This document shows, piece by piece, positions 51,574-59,898 of a stretch of DNA of 64,000 nt (positions within the stretch are counted from its first letter, which is position 1; every line of letters starts with the position of its first letter). The translations under genes were made by a program, and so were the position numbers. Location of the stretch: assembly GCA_040221175.1 (NCBI GenBank), contig JAVJVK010000001.1, positions 62,001-126,000 on the forward strand, read 5' to 3'. The stretch comes from Phycisphaerales bacterium (GTDB lineage Bacteria > Planctomycetota > Phycisphaerae > Phycisphaerales > UBA1924). Under the pieces are notes generated by a model. It made no database searches. It was not told the DNA's origin and saw only the letters and a list, made by a program, of their open reading frames with translations.

Positions 51574-52156
51574 TCGAAGGGCCCGAATCGAACGAACGAC
51601 ACGCGAGACGAAGATCGAGGCGTTGATCGATCTTGATGGCGTTGGCAATGGCGCAATCAATACGGGCATCGGCTTTCTGGATCACATGCTCAGCGCAGTC
51701 GCGCTGCACGGCCGGGTCGATCTCGATCTCACGTGCGAGGGCGACCTGGACGTCGACGATCACCACACTGTGGAGGACGTTGCGATCGTCGTTGGGCAGT
51801 TGGTCGATCAGGCCCTGGGCGATCGGACCGGCATCGTGCGGTTCGCCCACGCGTATGCGCCGCTGGACGAGGCGCTGGCGCGGGTGGTCGTCGACCTCTC
51901 GGGCCGCCCATCGGCGACGATCGCTCTCGGTCTGAAGCGCGAGATGCTCGGGGGCGTGGCCTGCGAAAACCTCACGCACTGGTTCGTCTCGTTCGCCACG
52001 GCCGCGCGGTGCGCCTTGCACGTCGACGTGCTGCGGGGCGAGAATGACCACCACAGGGCCGAGGCGGCGTTCAAGGCCTTCACGCTCGCGTTGCGCGGGG
52101 CGATTGCGATGGATCCGCGGCCGGCGGGCGTGCCATCGACCAAGGGGGTGCTGTGA
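51566..52156 (+). CDS. hisB: imidazoleglycerol-phosphate dehydratase HisB
   Basis: 196 residues from GTG 51566, with GGAGGT eight bases upstream inside the hisC end. It dehydrates imidazole-glycerol phosphate with two Mn ions. RIERTTRETKIEALIDLDGV opens the protein. The paired metal motifs are GFLDHMLSAVALHGRVDLDL and DDHHTVEDVAIVVGQ in the first half, then CENLTHWFVSFATAA and ENDHHRAEAAFKAFTLALRG in the second. This is the monofunctional form; it has no N-terminal histidinol phosphatase domain, and no such enzyme is in the operon. Confidence 0.95.
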   Translation: MTDRRARIERTTRETKIEALIDLDGVGNGAINTGIGFLDHMLSAVALHGRVDLDLTCEGDLDVDDHHTVEDVAIVVGQLVDQALGDRTGIVRFAHAYAPLDEALARVVVDLSGRPSATIALGLKREMLGGVACENLTHWFVSFATAARCALHVDVLRGENDHHRAEAAFKAFTLALRGAIAMDPRPAGVPSTKGVL

Positions 52157-52755
52157 TGGTGTCGATCGTGCAAACCGGAGTTGCGAATACGGCATCCGTC
52201 GTTGCGGCGTTCGAGCGTTGCGGCGTGGAGGCGACGCGAGCGGCAACGGCCGGGGACGTCGAGGCCGCGTCGTTGCTCGTGCTGCCGGGCGTGGGGTCGT
52301 TCGGCGCCGGCATGGAGGCATTGCGGGCGGCGGGAATTGTCGACGTCCTGCGGGCGCGGATCGAGGCGGATCGGCCCACGCTGGCGATCTGCCTGGGGAT
52401 GCAGCTCTTGTGCGCCTCGTCCGAGGAATCCCCGGGCGTCGAGGGGCTGGGCGTGATCGATGCACGGGTCGAAAGTCTGTCGCAACCACCCAAGCCGCGG
52501 TTTGGATGGAACCGCGTGGCGCCCGAGGCCGGGTGCGAGGTAATCACGGAGGGCTTTGCGTACTACGCGAACTCCTTCGGCGTGCGCGAGCGGCCGGCGG
52601 GCTGGGCGTGCGCGACGTCGGCGCTCGAGGCGCCCTTCGTGGGCGCGTTGCAGCGTGGCGCCGTCGTGGCGTGCCAGTTCCACCCGGAACTGTCGGGCCC
52701 GTGGGGGCTCGATCTGTTGCGGCGATGGATGGCGATGGAGGTGGCGGCATGCTGA
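52156..52755 (+). CDS. hisH: imidazole glycerol phosphate synthase glutaminase subunit HisH
   Basis: 199 residues from ATG 52156 (GTG 52153 just before it is possible). A class I glutamine amidotransferase: [19 protein letters not shown] gives the oxyanion region, [16 protein letters not shown] carries nucleophile Cys, and [17 protein letters not shown] the His/Glu. PRFGWNRV is a HisH-specific block. It supplies ammonia through a tunnel to HisF. The start overlaps the hisB stop by one base and the stop overlaps the hisF start by seven, giving the two subunits coupled synthesis. Confidence 0.94.
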   Translation: MVSIVQTGVANTASVVAAFERCGVEATRAATAGDVEAASLLVLPGVGSFGAGMEALRAAGIVDVLRARIEADRPTLAICLGMQLLCASSEESPGVEGLGVIDARVESLSQPPKPRFGWNRVAPEAGCEVITEGFAYYANSFGVRERPAGWACATSALEAPFVGALQRGAVVACQFHPELSGPWGLDLLRRWMAMEVAAC

Positions 52756-53516
52756 CCAAGCGCGTGATCCCGTGCCTGGACGTCCGCGACGGGCGCATCG
52801 TCAAGGGTACGAGCTTTGCCAACCTGCGCGACGCGGGCGATCCGGTCGAGCGGGCGACGGCGTACGAGGCGCAGGGAGCCGACGAGCTCGTCATGCTTGA
52901 CGTGTCGGCGACGCCCGATGGTCGTGAGGCGGCCCTGCACACGGTCGGGGCGATTCGGCGGGCGATCTCGATCCCGCTGACCGTTGGGGGCGGCGTGCGC
53001 ACTGTCGCGCACGCGCGGGCGCTGCTGGAAGCCGGCGCCGACAAGGTGGGTGTGAACTCGGCGGCGGTCGATCGGCCAGAGCTCTTGACCGAGATTGCCG
53101 AGCGCATGGGGGGCCAGTGCGTGGTGCTGGCGATCGACGCGGCGCGCGCGGGCTATTCGTGGGAGGTCGTCACGCGATCGGGCACGCAGCGCACGGGCAT
53201 CGACGCGGTGGCGTGGGCGCGCGCCGGCGTGGCGGCAGGCGCGGGCGAGATCCTGCTGACCAGCTTCGACCAGGACGGCCGCGGCAACGGGTACGACCTG
53301 GCGTTGATCCGGTCGGTCGCGAGCGCGGTCAACGTCTCGATCATCGCCTCGGGTGGGGCGTCGACGGCTGCGCACATGGCCCAAGGCTTCGAGGCCGGGG
53401 CCGACGCGGTGCTGGCGGCGTCGATCTTCCACGACGGCGTGACGAGCGTGGGCGAACTGAAGGGCGAGCTGGCGGCCGCGGGCGTGCCGGTGCGGACCAT
53501 GGAGGTGGCGCGATGA
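52749..53516 (+). CDS. hisF: imidazole glycerol phosphate synthase cyclase subunit HisF
   Basis: 255 residues, a (beta-alpha)8 barrel. [20 protein letters not shown] has the catalytic Asp of the first strand (CLDV), [20 protein letters not shown] and [20 protein letters not shown] bind phosphate, VVLAIDAAR holds the second catalytic Asp, and [20 protein letters not shown] with [20 protein letters not shown] complete the family pattern. HisF-HisH makes imidazole glycerol phosphate and AICAR. It overlaps hisH and the next gene by seven and four bases. Confidence 0.96.
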   Translation: MLTKRVIPCLDVRDGRIVKGTSFANLRDAGDPVERATAYEAQGADELVMLDVSATPDGREAALHTVGAIRRAISIPLTVGGGVRTVAHARALLEAGADKVGVNSAAVDRPELLTEIAERMGGQCVVLAIDAARAGYSWEVVTRSGTQRTGIDAVAWARAGVAAGAGEILLTSFDQDGRGNGYDLALIRSVASAVNVSIIASGGASTAAHMAQGFEAGADAVLAASIFHDGVTSVGELKGELAAAGVPVRTMEVAR

Positions 53517-54796
53517 TGGTTCCATCGGTGGATCTTCGCGGCGGCAATGCCGTGCAGCTCGTGGGTGGCAGGAAGCTGGCGGTCGATGCGGGCGATCCGG
53601 TGCCGATCGCCGAGCGCTTCGGCCTGGTGGGCGAGGTCGCGGTCATCGACCTGGACGCGGCGATGGGCAGTGGCTCGAACCGCGCCGTGGTGCTCGATCT
53701 GGTGCGGCGGGTGCCGTGCCGGGTGGGCGGGGGCATTCGCGATGCGCAGTCGGCGATCGAGCTCTTGGACGCGGGAGCACGCCGGGTCATCCTGGGAACG
53801 GCCGCACGCCCCGACGTGCTTCGCGAGCTGCCGCGCGAGCGCGTGATCGCCGCCTTGGACGCCCGCGATGGCGAGGTGGTCGACCAGGGCTGGACGCGCG
53901 GCACGGGCCGGCGCGTCGAGGATCGCATCGCCGAGCTGCGCGACTATGTCGGCGGGTTCCTCGTCACGTTCGTCGAGCAGGAGGGCGGGCTCGGCGGGTG
54001 GAGCGAGCCCCAGCTCGAGCGGATCGCCGCGCTTGTTGATCTGGCCGGGCCGGCGCGGCTGACGGTGGCGGGGGGCGTGAAGACGCCGGCGGACGTCGCG
54101 GCGGTCGATCGCCTGGGCGCCGATGCGCAGGTGGGCATGGCGCTGTACACCGGGGCGTTCGACCTGGCCGAGGGCTTCTGTGCACCGCTCACGAGCGACC
54201 GGCCCGACGGGCTGTGGCCGACCATCGTGGCCGACCCCGGTGGGCGCGCGCTCGGGCTGGTGTACTCGAACCTGGACTCGGTGCGGGCGTCGATCGAGCG
54301 GCGGCGGGGCGTGTACTACTCGCGATCGCGCAGCGGGCTGTGGGCCAAGGGGGAGTCGTCTGGCAATACGCAGGAACTCCTGGGCATCTCGGCCGACTGC
54401 GACCGCGATGCCTTGCGGTTCACCGTGCGGCAGCGCGGGCCGTTCTGCCACACCGGGACGACCACGTGCTTCGGCGCATCGCGGGGCATGGCGAGCCTGG
54501 ACCAAGCACTGGAACAGCGGATGCTGGCGCCGCCGGCGGGCTCGTACACCGCGCGGCTGCTCGGTGGTCCCTCGCTGCTGAAGGCCAAGCTGCTCGAAGA
54601 AGCCGAAGAACTGATAGACGCGTCTTCGCCCCAAGCGGCGGCGCACGAGGCGGCCGACGTCGCGTACTTCGCGCTCGTGGCCGCGCGGGCGCGGGGGGCA
54701 TCGCTCGAGGACGTCGAACGCGAACTGGACCAACGCGGCCTGCGCATAACGCGCCGGCCGGGCAACGCGAAAGTGAAGACGGGGAACGCGTCATGA
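53513..54796 (+). CDS. hisA: HisA-HisI-HisE trifunctional fusion
   Basis: 427 residues. Residues 1-222 are HisA, ProFAR isomerase: SVDLRGGNAVQLVGG with catalytic Asp7, VIDLDAAMGSGSNR, RVGGGIRDAQSAIELLDAGA, AALDARDG with the second Asp, and TVAGGVKTPADVAAVDRLGA. Residues about 228-322 are HisI, PRA-CH: VYYSRSRSGLWAKGESSGNT, then DCDRDAL (metal-binding Asp295/297/299 with Cys296) and CHTGTTTCF with Cys312 and Cys319. Residues about 327-410 are HisE, PRA-PH: the KLLEEAEELIDA and HEAADVAYFALVAARARG motifs. The chain has no internal stop or start near the joints. It would catalyse steps 2, 3 and 4 in one protein. ATG 53513 overlaps the hisF stop; ATG 53516 is also usable. Confidence 0.93.
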   Translation: MMVPSVDLRGGNAVQLVGGRKLAVDAGDPVPIAERFGLVGEVAVIDLDAAMGSGSNRAVVLDLVRRVPCRVGGGIRDAQSAIELLDAGARRVILGTAARPDVLRELPRERVIAALDARDGEVVDQGWTRGTGRRVEDRIAELRDYVGGFLVTFVEQEGGLGGWSEPQLERIAALVDLAGPARLTVAGGVKTPADVAAVDRLGADAQVGMALYTGAFDLAEGFCAPLTSDRPDGLWPTIVADPGGRALGLVYSNLDSVRASIERRRGVYYSRSRSGLWAKGESSGNTQELLGISADCDRDALRFTVRQRGPFCHTGTTTCFGASRGMASLDQALEQRMLAPPAGSYTARLLGGPSLLKAKLLEEAEELIDASSPQAAAHEAADVAYFALVAARARGASLEDVERELDQRGLRITRRPGNAKVKTGNAS

Positions 54797-56082
54797 TGCT
54801 CGAACGGATCACCGAGGCCGAGGCGATGCGGCGCAGCCGCCGGGGCGCGATCGACGCCGACGCGATGGCCGACGCGGCGAAGATCGTTGGGGACGTCCGT
54901 GAGCGCGGCGAGGCGGCGGTGCGCGAGCAGGCCGAGCGGTTCGGCGAGCGGCGCGCGGACGAGCCGCTCGTGCTGGATCGATCGGCGATGCAGGCGGCGC
55001 TCGGGTCGCTCGACCTTGAGACCCGCGGCGTGCTGGAGCGCACGGCCTGCAGGATCGAGGCGTTCGCCCGGGCGCAGCGAGACTCGATCCGGGACCTGGA
55101 CGCGGCCATCGAGGGCGGCCGGGCCGGGCACACGCTCGTACCCATCCGGGCCGCGGGGTGCTACGCGCCGGCGGGGCTGCACCCGCTGCCGTCCTCAGCG
55201 CTCATGGGCGCCATCCCTGCGCGGGTCGCCGGGTGCGAGCGGGTCGTCGTTGCCTCGCCCGGTGCTTCTCCTGTCATGCTGGCCGCGGCGGCGATCGCCG
55301 GGGCCGACGCGTTCCTGGCCGTCGGCGGCGCACACGCCGTCGCGGCGCTCGCCTGCGGCTTCGATGGCTTCGAGCCGGTGGACCTCATCGCCGGTCCGGG
55401 CAACGCCTGGGTCACCGCCGCCAAGCACCTGGTCTCGCCCGGTGTTGGCATCGACATGCTCGCGGGTCCCAGCGAACTGCTGGTGATCGCCGACGACTCG
55501 GCCGACCCGGCGCTCGTGGCCGCCGACCTGTTGGCCCAGGCCGAGCACGATCCCAGGGCCGCGGCGATGCTGGTGACGACCAGCGCGAGCCTCGCGGGCG
55601 CGGTCGATGGCGAGCTCTCCCGCCAGATACGTGAGCTTCAGACCAGGGACGTCGCCGCGCGCGGCATCGCCCACGGCTTTACGTGCGTGGTCGGCTCGAT
55701 CGACGCGGCATTGCGCGTGGCCGACGCCATCGCCGCCGAGCACGTGGAGGTGCTGACGCGAGATGCCCAGGCCGATGCGGCGCGGCTGCGGCACGCGGGG
55801 GGCGTCTTCATCGGCCCCCAGAGCGCCGAGGTCTTTGGCGACTACGGCGCCGGCCCCAACCACACCCTGCCCACCGGGGGCGGGGCGCGGTTCGCGGCCG
55901 GGCTGAGCGTGCTGACCTTCCTGCGGGCCCGGACGTGGCTGCGCATGGACGACGGCCCCTCGGCCGACGCGGTGCGCGCCGACGCGGCGGCGCTGGCGGC
56001 CATCGAGGGGCTCGACGGGCACCGGCGGGCGGCGGCCCGGCGTTGCCGGGAGCATCCCCGACGTGGGCAACCCGTGCCATGA
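54793..56082 (+). CDS. hisD: histidinol dehydrogenase HisD
   Basis: 429 residues, full length. HisD oxidises histidinol to histidine in two NAD+ steps using zinc. Seen: PAGLHPLPSSALMGAIPARV, then GPGNAWVTAAKHLVSPGVGI, DMLAGPSELLVIADDSA and LLAQAEHDPRAAAMLV, which supply zinc ligands (Gln, His). The catalytic pair is IAAEHVEVLTRD (Glu-His) and the final zinc ligands are in FGDYGAGPNHTLPTGGGARF. It overlaps the trifunctional gene by four bases and ends the operon. The C-terminus runs 15-20 residues past the usual end (AARRCREHPRRGQPVP). Confidence 0.95.
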   Translation: MMLERITEAEAMRRSRRGAIDADAMADAAKIVGDVRERGEAAVREQAERFGERRADEPLVLDRSAMQAALGSLDLETRGVLERTACRIEAFARAQRDSIRDLDAAIEGGRAGHTLVPIRAAGCYAPAGLHPLPSSALMGAIPARVAGCERVVVASPGASPVMLAAAAIAGADAFLAVGGAHAVAALACGFDGFEPVDLIAGPGNAWVTAAKHLVSPGVGIDMLAGPSELLVIADDSADPALVAADLLAQAEHDPRAAAMLVTTSASLAGAVDGELSRQIRELQTRDVAARGIAHGFTCVVGSIDAALRVADAIAAEHVEVLTRDAQADAARLRHAGGVFIGPQSAEVFGDYGAGPNHTLPTGGGARFAAGLSVLTFLRARTWLRMDDGPSADAVRADAAALAAIEGLDGHRRAAARRCREHPRRGQPVP

Positions 56083-56318
56083 TTTTCGCCAACCGCTCAC
56101 GCTGCACGGAGCCGCCGACCGACAAGGTCTTCGGACGAAGCGCACGCTCGAAGCGCACGAACGGGAGAGAGAGGGCGCGGCCGACCCCTGGCCGCGTCGT
56201 CCCCGAGGGGCCCACGAGGGCCGTCCGAAGCCGCGACCGCAGTGTTTGAGACCCGTCGCGGCTTTCGGACGCCGGCGGGTGTCAAGGTGGGACAAGTGGG
56301 GGGCTTGGGCGTGACGGT
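56083..56318. other. intergenic region after the histidine operon
   Basis: A 236-base gap between hisD and the convergent membrane-protein gene. GC-rich throughout, with scattered short inverted repeats but no clear hairpin plus T-run. No gene or RNA was recognised. Confidence 0.5.
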
Positions 56319-57089
56319 TCAGGCGTCGCCGCGAGGCGTGGGCTTGCGCAGCAGCTTCGCGTCCACCGGCCCGGTCAGCACGTCGTCGATGCGCTGGGGC
56401 TTGATGACGCTCGTCAGCGTCGGCAACGCCTCGCGCAGCTCGGCCTCAAGCAAGTCTGGGTCTTCGCCGGTTGCCAGGACGATCCAGCCGCGGTTGGTGT
56501 GGGCCAACTGCACGTTGCCGACGGTGAACGCGCGGGCGAAGTGCAGCAGCGTTGTGGTGATCGGCCCTCGCTCGAACTCGATTTCTTTCGGCGGCGTGAG
56601 CCTGCCGTGCAGCACGGCGACCGATGCGTAGCCCGTGATGGCCAGGGGCTGGCCCCGGGCCAGCATCGGACAGACGTAGAGGTGCAGTCCGTCGACGTCG
56701 CCCTTCCAGCAGGCAAACTCCATGTCGGGCCATCGAAGGTCGGCGGCGCCTGTGCGCAGGTCGATGCGCAGGCGGCGCTCCACGGGTAGCCCGGCCAGCA
56801 TGAAGAGCAGGGTCGCGGCCAGCAACGAGAGCGAGACCCAGGCAGACAGCATCACGACGGACGTGGCCGGCCGGACGACCGGCAGCAGGGACAGGCCGAG
56901 CGCTGCCATGGCTAGGCACGTGGTCATCGTCCATAGCAGCGTCCGGTTGCTCATTCCCGGATGCCGCCGCGCGGAGTCGTACATCGTCACCACGTCGCCC
57001 GCATGCTCCACGTCCAGCGGCGCATGCAGGAAGCGCACGGTCAGCCGCTGGCTGTCGCGCGGGGTGGGTAGGGGGCCGGCGTCGGGCAT
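56319..57089 (-). CDS. two-helix membrane protein, function unknown
   Basis: 256 residues from ATG 57089. Two hydrophobic helices lie in the first half: TLLWTMTTCLAMAALGLSLL and SVVMLSAWVSLSLLAATLLF. A cytoplasmic beta-rich domain follows (RRLRIDLRTGAADLRWPDME; ITGYASVAVLHGRLTPPKEI; GWIVLATGEDPDLLEAELRE). The layout, a PH-like domain after a helical hairpin, recalls bacterial PH-domain proteins, but the sequence is not diagnostic. A longer frame upstream overlaps the neighbouring plus-strand small gene and is rejected. It ends 236 bases from hisD. Confidence 0.65.
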   Translation of the reverse strand: MPDAGPLPTPRDSQRLTVRFLHAPLDVEHAGDVVTMYDSARRHPGMSNRTLLWTMTTCLAMAALGLSLLPVVRPATSVVMLSAWVSLSLLAATLLFMLAGLPVERRLRIDLRTGAADLRWPDMEFACWKGDVDGLHLYVCPMLARGQPLAITGYASVAVLHGRLTPPKEIEFERGPITTTLLHFARAFTVGNVQLAHTNRGWIVLATGEDPDLLEAELREALPTLTSVIKPQRIDDVLTGPVDAKLLRKPTPRGDA

Positions 57090-57135
57090 GGGGCGATGGT
57101 ATTGCGAGGCAGCGCCTGTGCGTAGCCTGCCGTCG

Positions 57136-57351
57136 ATGGTCTTCGCCGTGCTTATCGCGATCGTGGTGGGGCTGCTCTTGGTCCTTGCGTGGGCGGGGCT
57201 GCGAGGCCTGTTGTATGGCGACCTGCCCCCGGAGCGGGGCGTGCGTGCGTCGGACGCCTCGCGCCTGCTCGCCCGCTGCGTGGGCGCGGCCCTGGTGCTG
57301 GCGCTGCTCGGCGCGGTGTTGCTGGTGGGGTGGTTCACATCGGTGGACTGA
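57136..57351 (+). CDS. small membrane protein, function unknown
   Basis: 71 residues from ATG 57136. Two hydrophobic helices, MVFAVLIAIVVGLLLVLAWA and CVGAALVLALLGAVLLVGWF, are joined by a polar loop with GDLPPERGVRASDAS. No motif identifies the family. No strong ribosome site is visible upstream, and it starts 46 bases from the divergent membrane gene. The regular hydrophobic pattern argues for a real protein, but support is modest. Confidence 0.5.
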   Translation: MVFAVLIAIVVGLLLVLAWAGLRGLLYGDLPPERGVRASDASRLLARCVGAALVLALLGAVLLVGWFTSVD

Positions 57352-57365
57352 GTTGCCCCTGGGCC

Positions 57366-58085
57366 CTACGCCGCGTCTTGCCCGCGTTGGCCAGCCCGGC
57401 CGCCGTTCCCCGCCTGATTCGGATCGGCCGCCGGCTCGCTCACCCCCTGCCGGCAGCCGAAGGTCACCTGCCCGGGCACGCACCAGTCGCTCTGGCGGCC
57501 GGTGCTCAGGCGGGCCCGCACCCGGTAGCGCACGGCGTAGACGCCCCGCGGCACGCGGCGGTCGCGCACGCGCTTGTGCCCGGTGTGGGCGATCGTCTCC
57601 CAGGGCTGCTCGCGGAAGTCCAGGTCGATCACGCTCCGCTGCACCTCGTACTGGGCCCCCTCGCCGCTGGGGGTGAACGAGAGTTCGACCGGCCCGTAGC
57701 CGAGCATCCTCGGCCGGCGCAGCACGGGCGTGGGCGGGGCCGGCCGCTTGCCGGGCTTCTCGGGCCGGGGGATGCCGGCCTTCGGGTAGACGCCCGCATC
57801 GCCGGTGGCCTTGGCGTGAGCGTCGATCTGGCCGGTGGCGGCGCCGAAGCTGGCCCGCAGGGCGCCCATCGCGATCTGCTTGCGCAGCATCGCGTTGGCC
57901 AGGGCGTTCTGGGCCCGTTCCGCGGCGCGTGCGGCGTCGGTGGCGGCCTGGCGCTTCTCCTCGAAGCTGCCCACGAACTGGCTGGACAGCCCGATGAGCG
58001 CCGGATCGATCTTGTCCCACTTGCCCGCCAGCACCATGCACTGGTTCAGGAAGTCCGCCTCGCCCTTCTTCGCCCGCCGCGCCAT
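57366..58085 (-). CDS. hypothetical protein with Ala-rich helical and FN3-like parts
   Basis: 239 residues from ATG 58085, preceded by GGAAGG. The first 110 residues are Ala/Gln-rich and helical (AATDAARAAERAQNALANAM). The second half has beta strands with regular aromatic spacing (GYGPVELSFTPSGEGAQYEV; VYAVRYRVRARLSTGRQSDW), as in fibronectin-type folds. No signal peptide. The frame stays open upstream for another 119 codons through the repeat array at 58182-58370, where it would encode seven-residue repeats; that extension lacks a ribosome site and is not included here. Confidence 0.6.
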   Translation of the reverse strand: MARRAKKGEADFLNQCMVLAGKWDKIDPALIGLSSQFVGSFEEKRQAATDAARAAERAQNALANAMLRKQIAMGALRASFGAATGQIDAHAKATGDAGVYPKAGIPRPEKPGKRPAPPTPVLRRPRMLGYGPVELSFTPSGEGAQYEVQRSVIDLDFREQPWETIAHTGHKRVRDRRVPRGVYAVRYRVRARLSTGRQSDWCVPGQVTFGCRQGVSEPAADPNQAGNGGRAGQRGQDAA

Positions 58086-58181
58086 GGTCCGCCCGCCTTC
58101 CTGCACATTCCAGCACGCCCGCCGCCCGGCCCATCGCCGGGGGTCCAGCATGTCTTCGTCCCGTTGCGAGCGCGACTTGAG

Positions 58182-58370
58182 CGAACGCGACGGGCCGGTA
58201 CGAGAACGCGTCGCCGGCCCGTCAGCACGCGTCCCGGCAGCGCCCGGACGCGTTGGCGCGGGCCCCGAACGCGTTCCCGTCGCGCCGGAACGCTGTCCCG
58301 GGGGTTGGGACAGCGTTCCGGGGGCGCCAGGACGCGTTCGGAGCGTCGCGGGACGTGCGGGCAGTGGTGG
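58182..58370. repeat. nine-unit degenerate 21-bp tandem array
   Basis: Nine units start at 58182, 58203, 58224, 58245, 58266, 58287, 58308, 58329 and 58350, exactly 21 bases apart. Each has the core ACGCG (or ACGCT, CAGCG, ACGTG in units 6, 7 and 9) at the same offset, often extended to the palindrome GGAACGCGTTCC, followed by a variable C/G-rich stretch. It sits in the 413-base gap between the divergent genes starting at 58085 and 58499, about 150 bases from the latter. The spacing equals two turns of B-DNA. No other gene is seen in this gap. Confidence 0.8.
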
Positions 58371-58498
58371 AGCGGGCACGCGGAGGGGCTCGGTGGGCGT
58401 GGGGCGGGGGTCTGGCCATGCGCAGAGCCCCGACAGTGGCATCAGGGGGGCGTGCTTCGGGGCGGAACCCGAGTGCGTGCGGCCGGTAGACTCCCGCG

Positions 58499-59818
58499 AT
58501 GACGCCGTGGATCTTCCTGGCCTTGGCGTGGGTGCTGGGCGTCGGGGGCGTGCTCCTGCTCGCGTGGGCCCTGGTGGGCGATCGGGCCAGGGGACGCACG
58601 CGATGCCCCAAGTGCTGGCACGACCTGTCGGGGGCCTCGCCCGAGGCTGGCCCGGTCGTCTGCCCCGAGTGCGGCCGACGGATCACGCGGGTCCGGTCGC
58701 TTCGTCGCGCCCGCCGGCGGTGGCGGTGGGCGGCGCTCGCGTGCGTCATGATCATCGGCGCCGTCGCCAGCCGCTCGTGGCACGTGGCGCGCGTGCACGA
58801 CTGGTGGCGCGTGGCGCCCGACGCGGTGCTCATCGCGTGCCTGCCGCGGACCGAGGCGTGGTGCACGCAATCCTGGATCGGCAGCCCGGGCGCCGTGCTC
58901 ACCAGCGCTCGCACCGGTCCTTACAAGCGAGAGCTGTACGAACGCTGGGCGCCCGTCGAGCACGCCGAGGGAGCATGGCGGCACGGCGGGCTGAACGCGT
59001 TCGAGCGGTGGCTGCTGGGCCGCAGGGCCGCGGCGTGGCTGCGCTCGGCCGAGGAAAGCGAGTTCCGTTACGTCGCGTGCGAGATGCTCGCTTGGGCGAC
59101 CGACGAGAACCCGCCCGGCTTGTCGCCCGAAGACCTGGGCATGCTCGTGCTCGCGCGGTCGCGCCTGGCCTACCAGACGGCGGCCACCTACATGGACATC
59201 GGCGTGCAGGTCGAGGACTGGTCACGCATCGAACCAGACGATGCGCTGCATTACACGATGGTCGTGAGCGGATTCCAGCGGGGCGTGGGCACGCGCTTCG
59301 AGTGCTCGACGGCCTCGGCGGACTTCGTCGATTCCGATTGGCGCTCGAGCAGGCACTCGGTCACGCTGCAAAGGGCCGGCGGCCCGACGCGCACGTGGGA
59401 CCATGACGGCGAGTTGCCTCCCGACGACGATCCGCCGGCCCCGTACTGGGTGTCGCTGCACCCCGCCGAGGCCCTGGACGCCGATGGCCTGTGGGGCTCG
59501 GTGCTGCGGCCGCAGGATTATGAAGACTGGCTCGCACGCCCCGCGATGGTCCGCGGCCGAGCGTGCTACTACCTCGCCGAGCCATGGCCCGACATCGAGC
59601 TGTGGATCGACCCCGACACCTGGCTCGTGCTTCGCGTGCGCGAGGACTCGATCGATCTCCATATCGAGCCCACGCTGGACGCGAGGTTCGACGACGCGTG
59701 GTGGCGCTTCGATCCCGCCGATCCGGCCGACACGCCGCTGGAGCAACGATTGCACGAGATCGACGCGCTGCTGCCCGATGCGAACGTGCTGGAGGGTTAC
59801 ACGCGGCGACGGCGGTAG
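58499..59818 (+). CDS. membrane protein with zinc ribbon, function unknown
   Basis: 439 residues. An N-terminal helix (MTPWIFLALAWVLGVGGVLL) is followed by a zinc ribbon, CPKCWHDLSGASPEAGPVVC, then PECGRRI, a pattern frequent in planctomycete membrane proteins. A second helix follows (WRWAALACVMIIGAVAS). The remaining 330 residues are acidic and Trp-rich with no named domain (WWRVAPDAVLIACLPRTEAW; AWWRFDPADPADTPLEQRLH). The topology suggests a cytoplasmic zinc ribbon between two helices and an external domain. The ATG lacks a clear ribosome site but begins the helix. The 21-bp array is upstream. Confidence 0.7.
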   Translation: MTPWIFLALAWVLGVGGVLLLAWALVGDRARGRTRCPKCWHDLSGASPEAGPVVCPECGRRITRVRSLRRARRRWRWAALACVMIIGAVASRSWHVARVHDWWRVAPDAVLIACLPRTEAWCTQSWIGSPGAVLTSARTGPYKRELYERWAPVEHAEGAWRHGGLNAFERWLLGRRAAAWLRSAEESEFRYVACEMLAWATDENPPGLSPEDLGMLVLARSRLAYQTAATYMDIGVQVEDWSRIEPDDALHYTMVVSGFQRGVGTRFECSTASADFVDSDWRSSRHSVTLQRAGGPTRTWDHDGELPPDDDPPAPYWVSLHPAEALDADGLWGSVLRPQDYEDWLARPAMVRGRACYYLAEPWPDIELWIDPDTWLVLRVREDSIDLHIEPTLDARFDDAWWRFDPADPADTPLEQRLHEIDALLPDANVLEGYTRRRR

Positions 59819-59898
59819 GGCACGCCGGGACGCTCCGTGTCTGCCCTTGCAACCCTCGGGTCTCCCAAGGTGTAGGCAATGCTGGAAGGAGCACGACG

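Noticed and set aside
53153-54733. 526-codon minus-strand open frame across hisF and the HisA/I/E gene
   Set aside because: Shadow frame; Arg/His/Pro-rich, crosses two real gene boundaries and has no ribosome site.
58182-58370. CRISPR array
   Set aside because: Units are tandem, 21 bp, degenerate and without unique spacers; no cas genes nearby.
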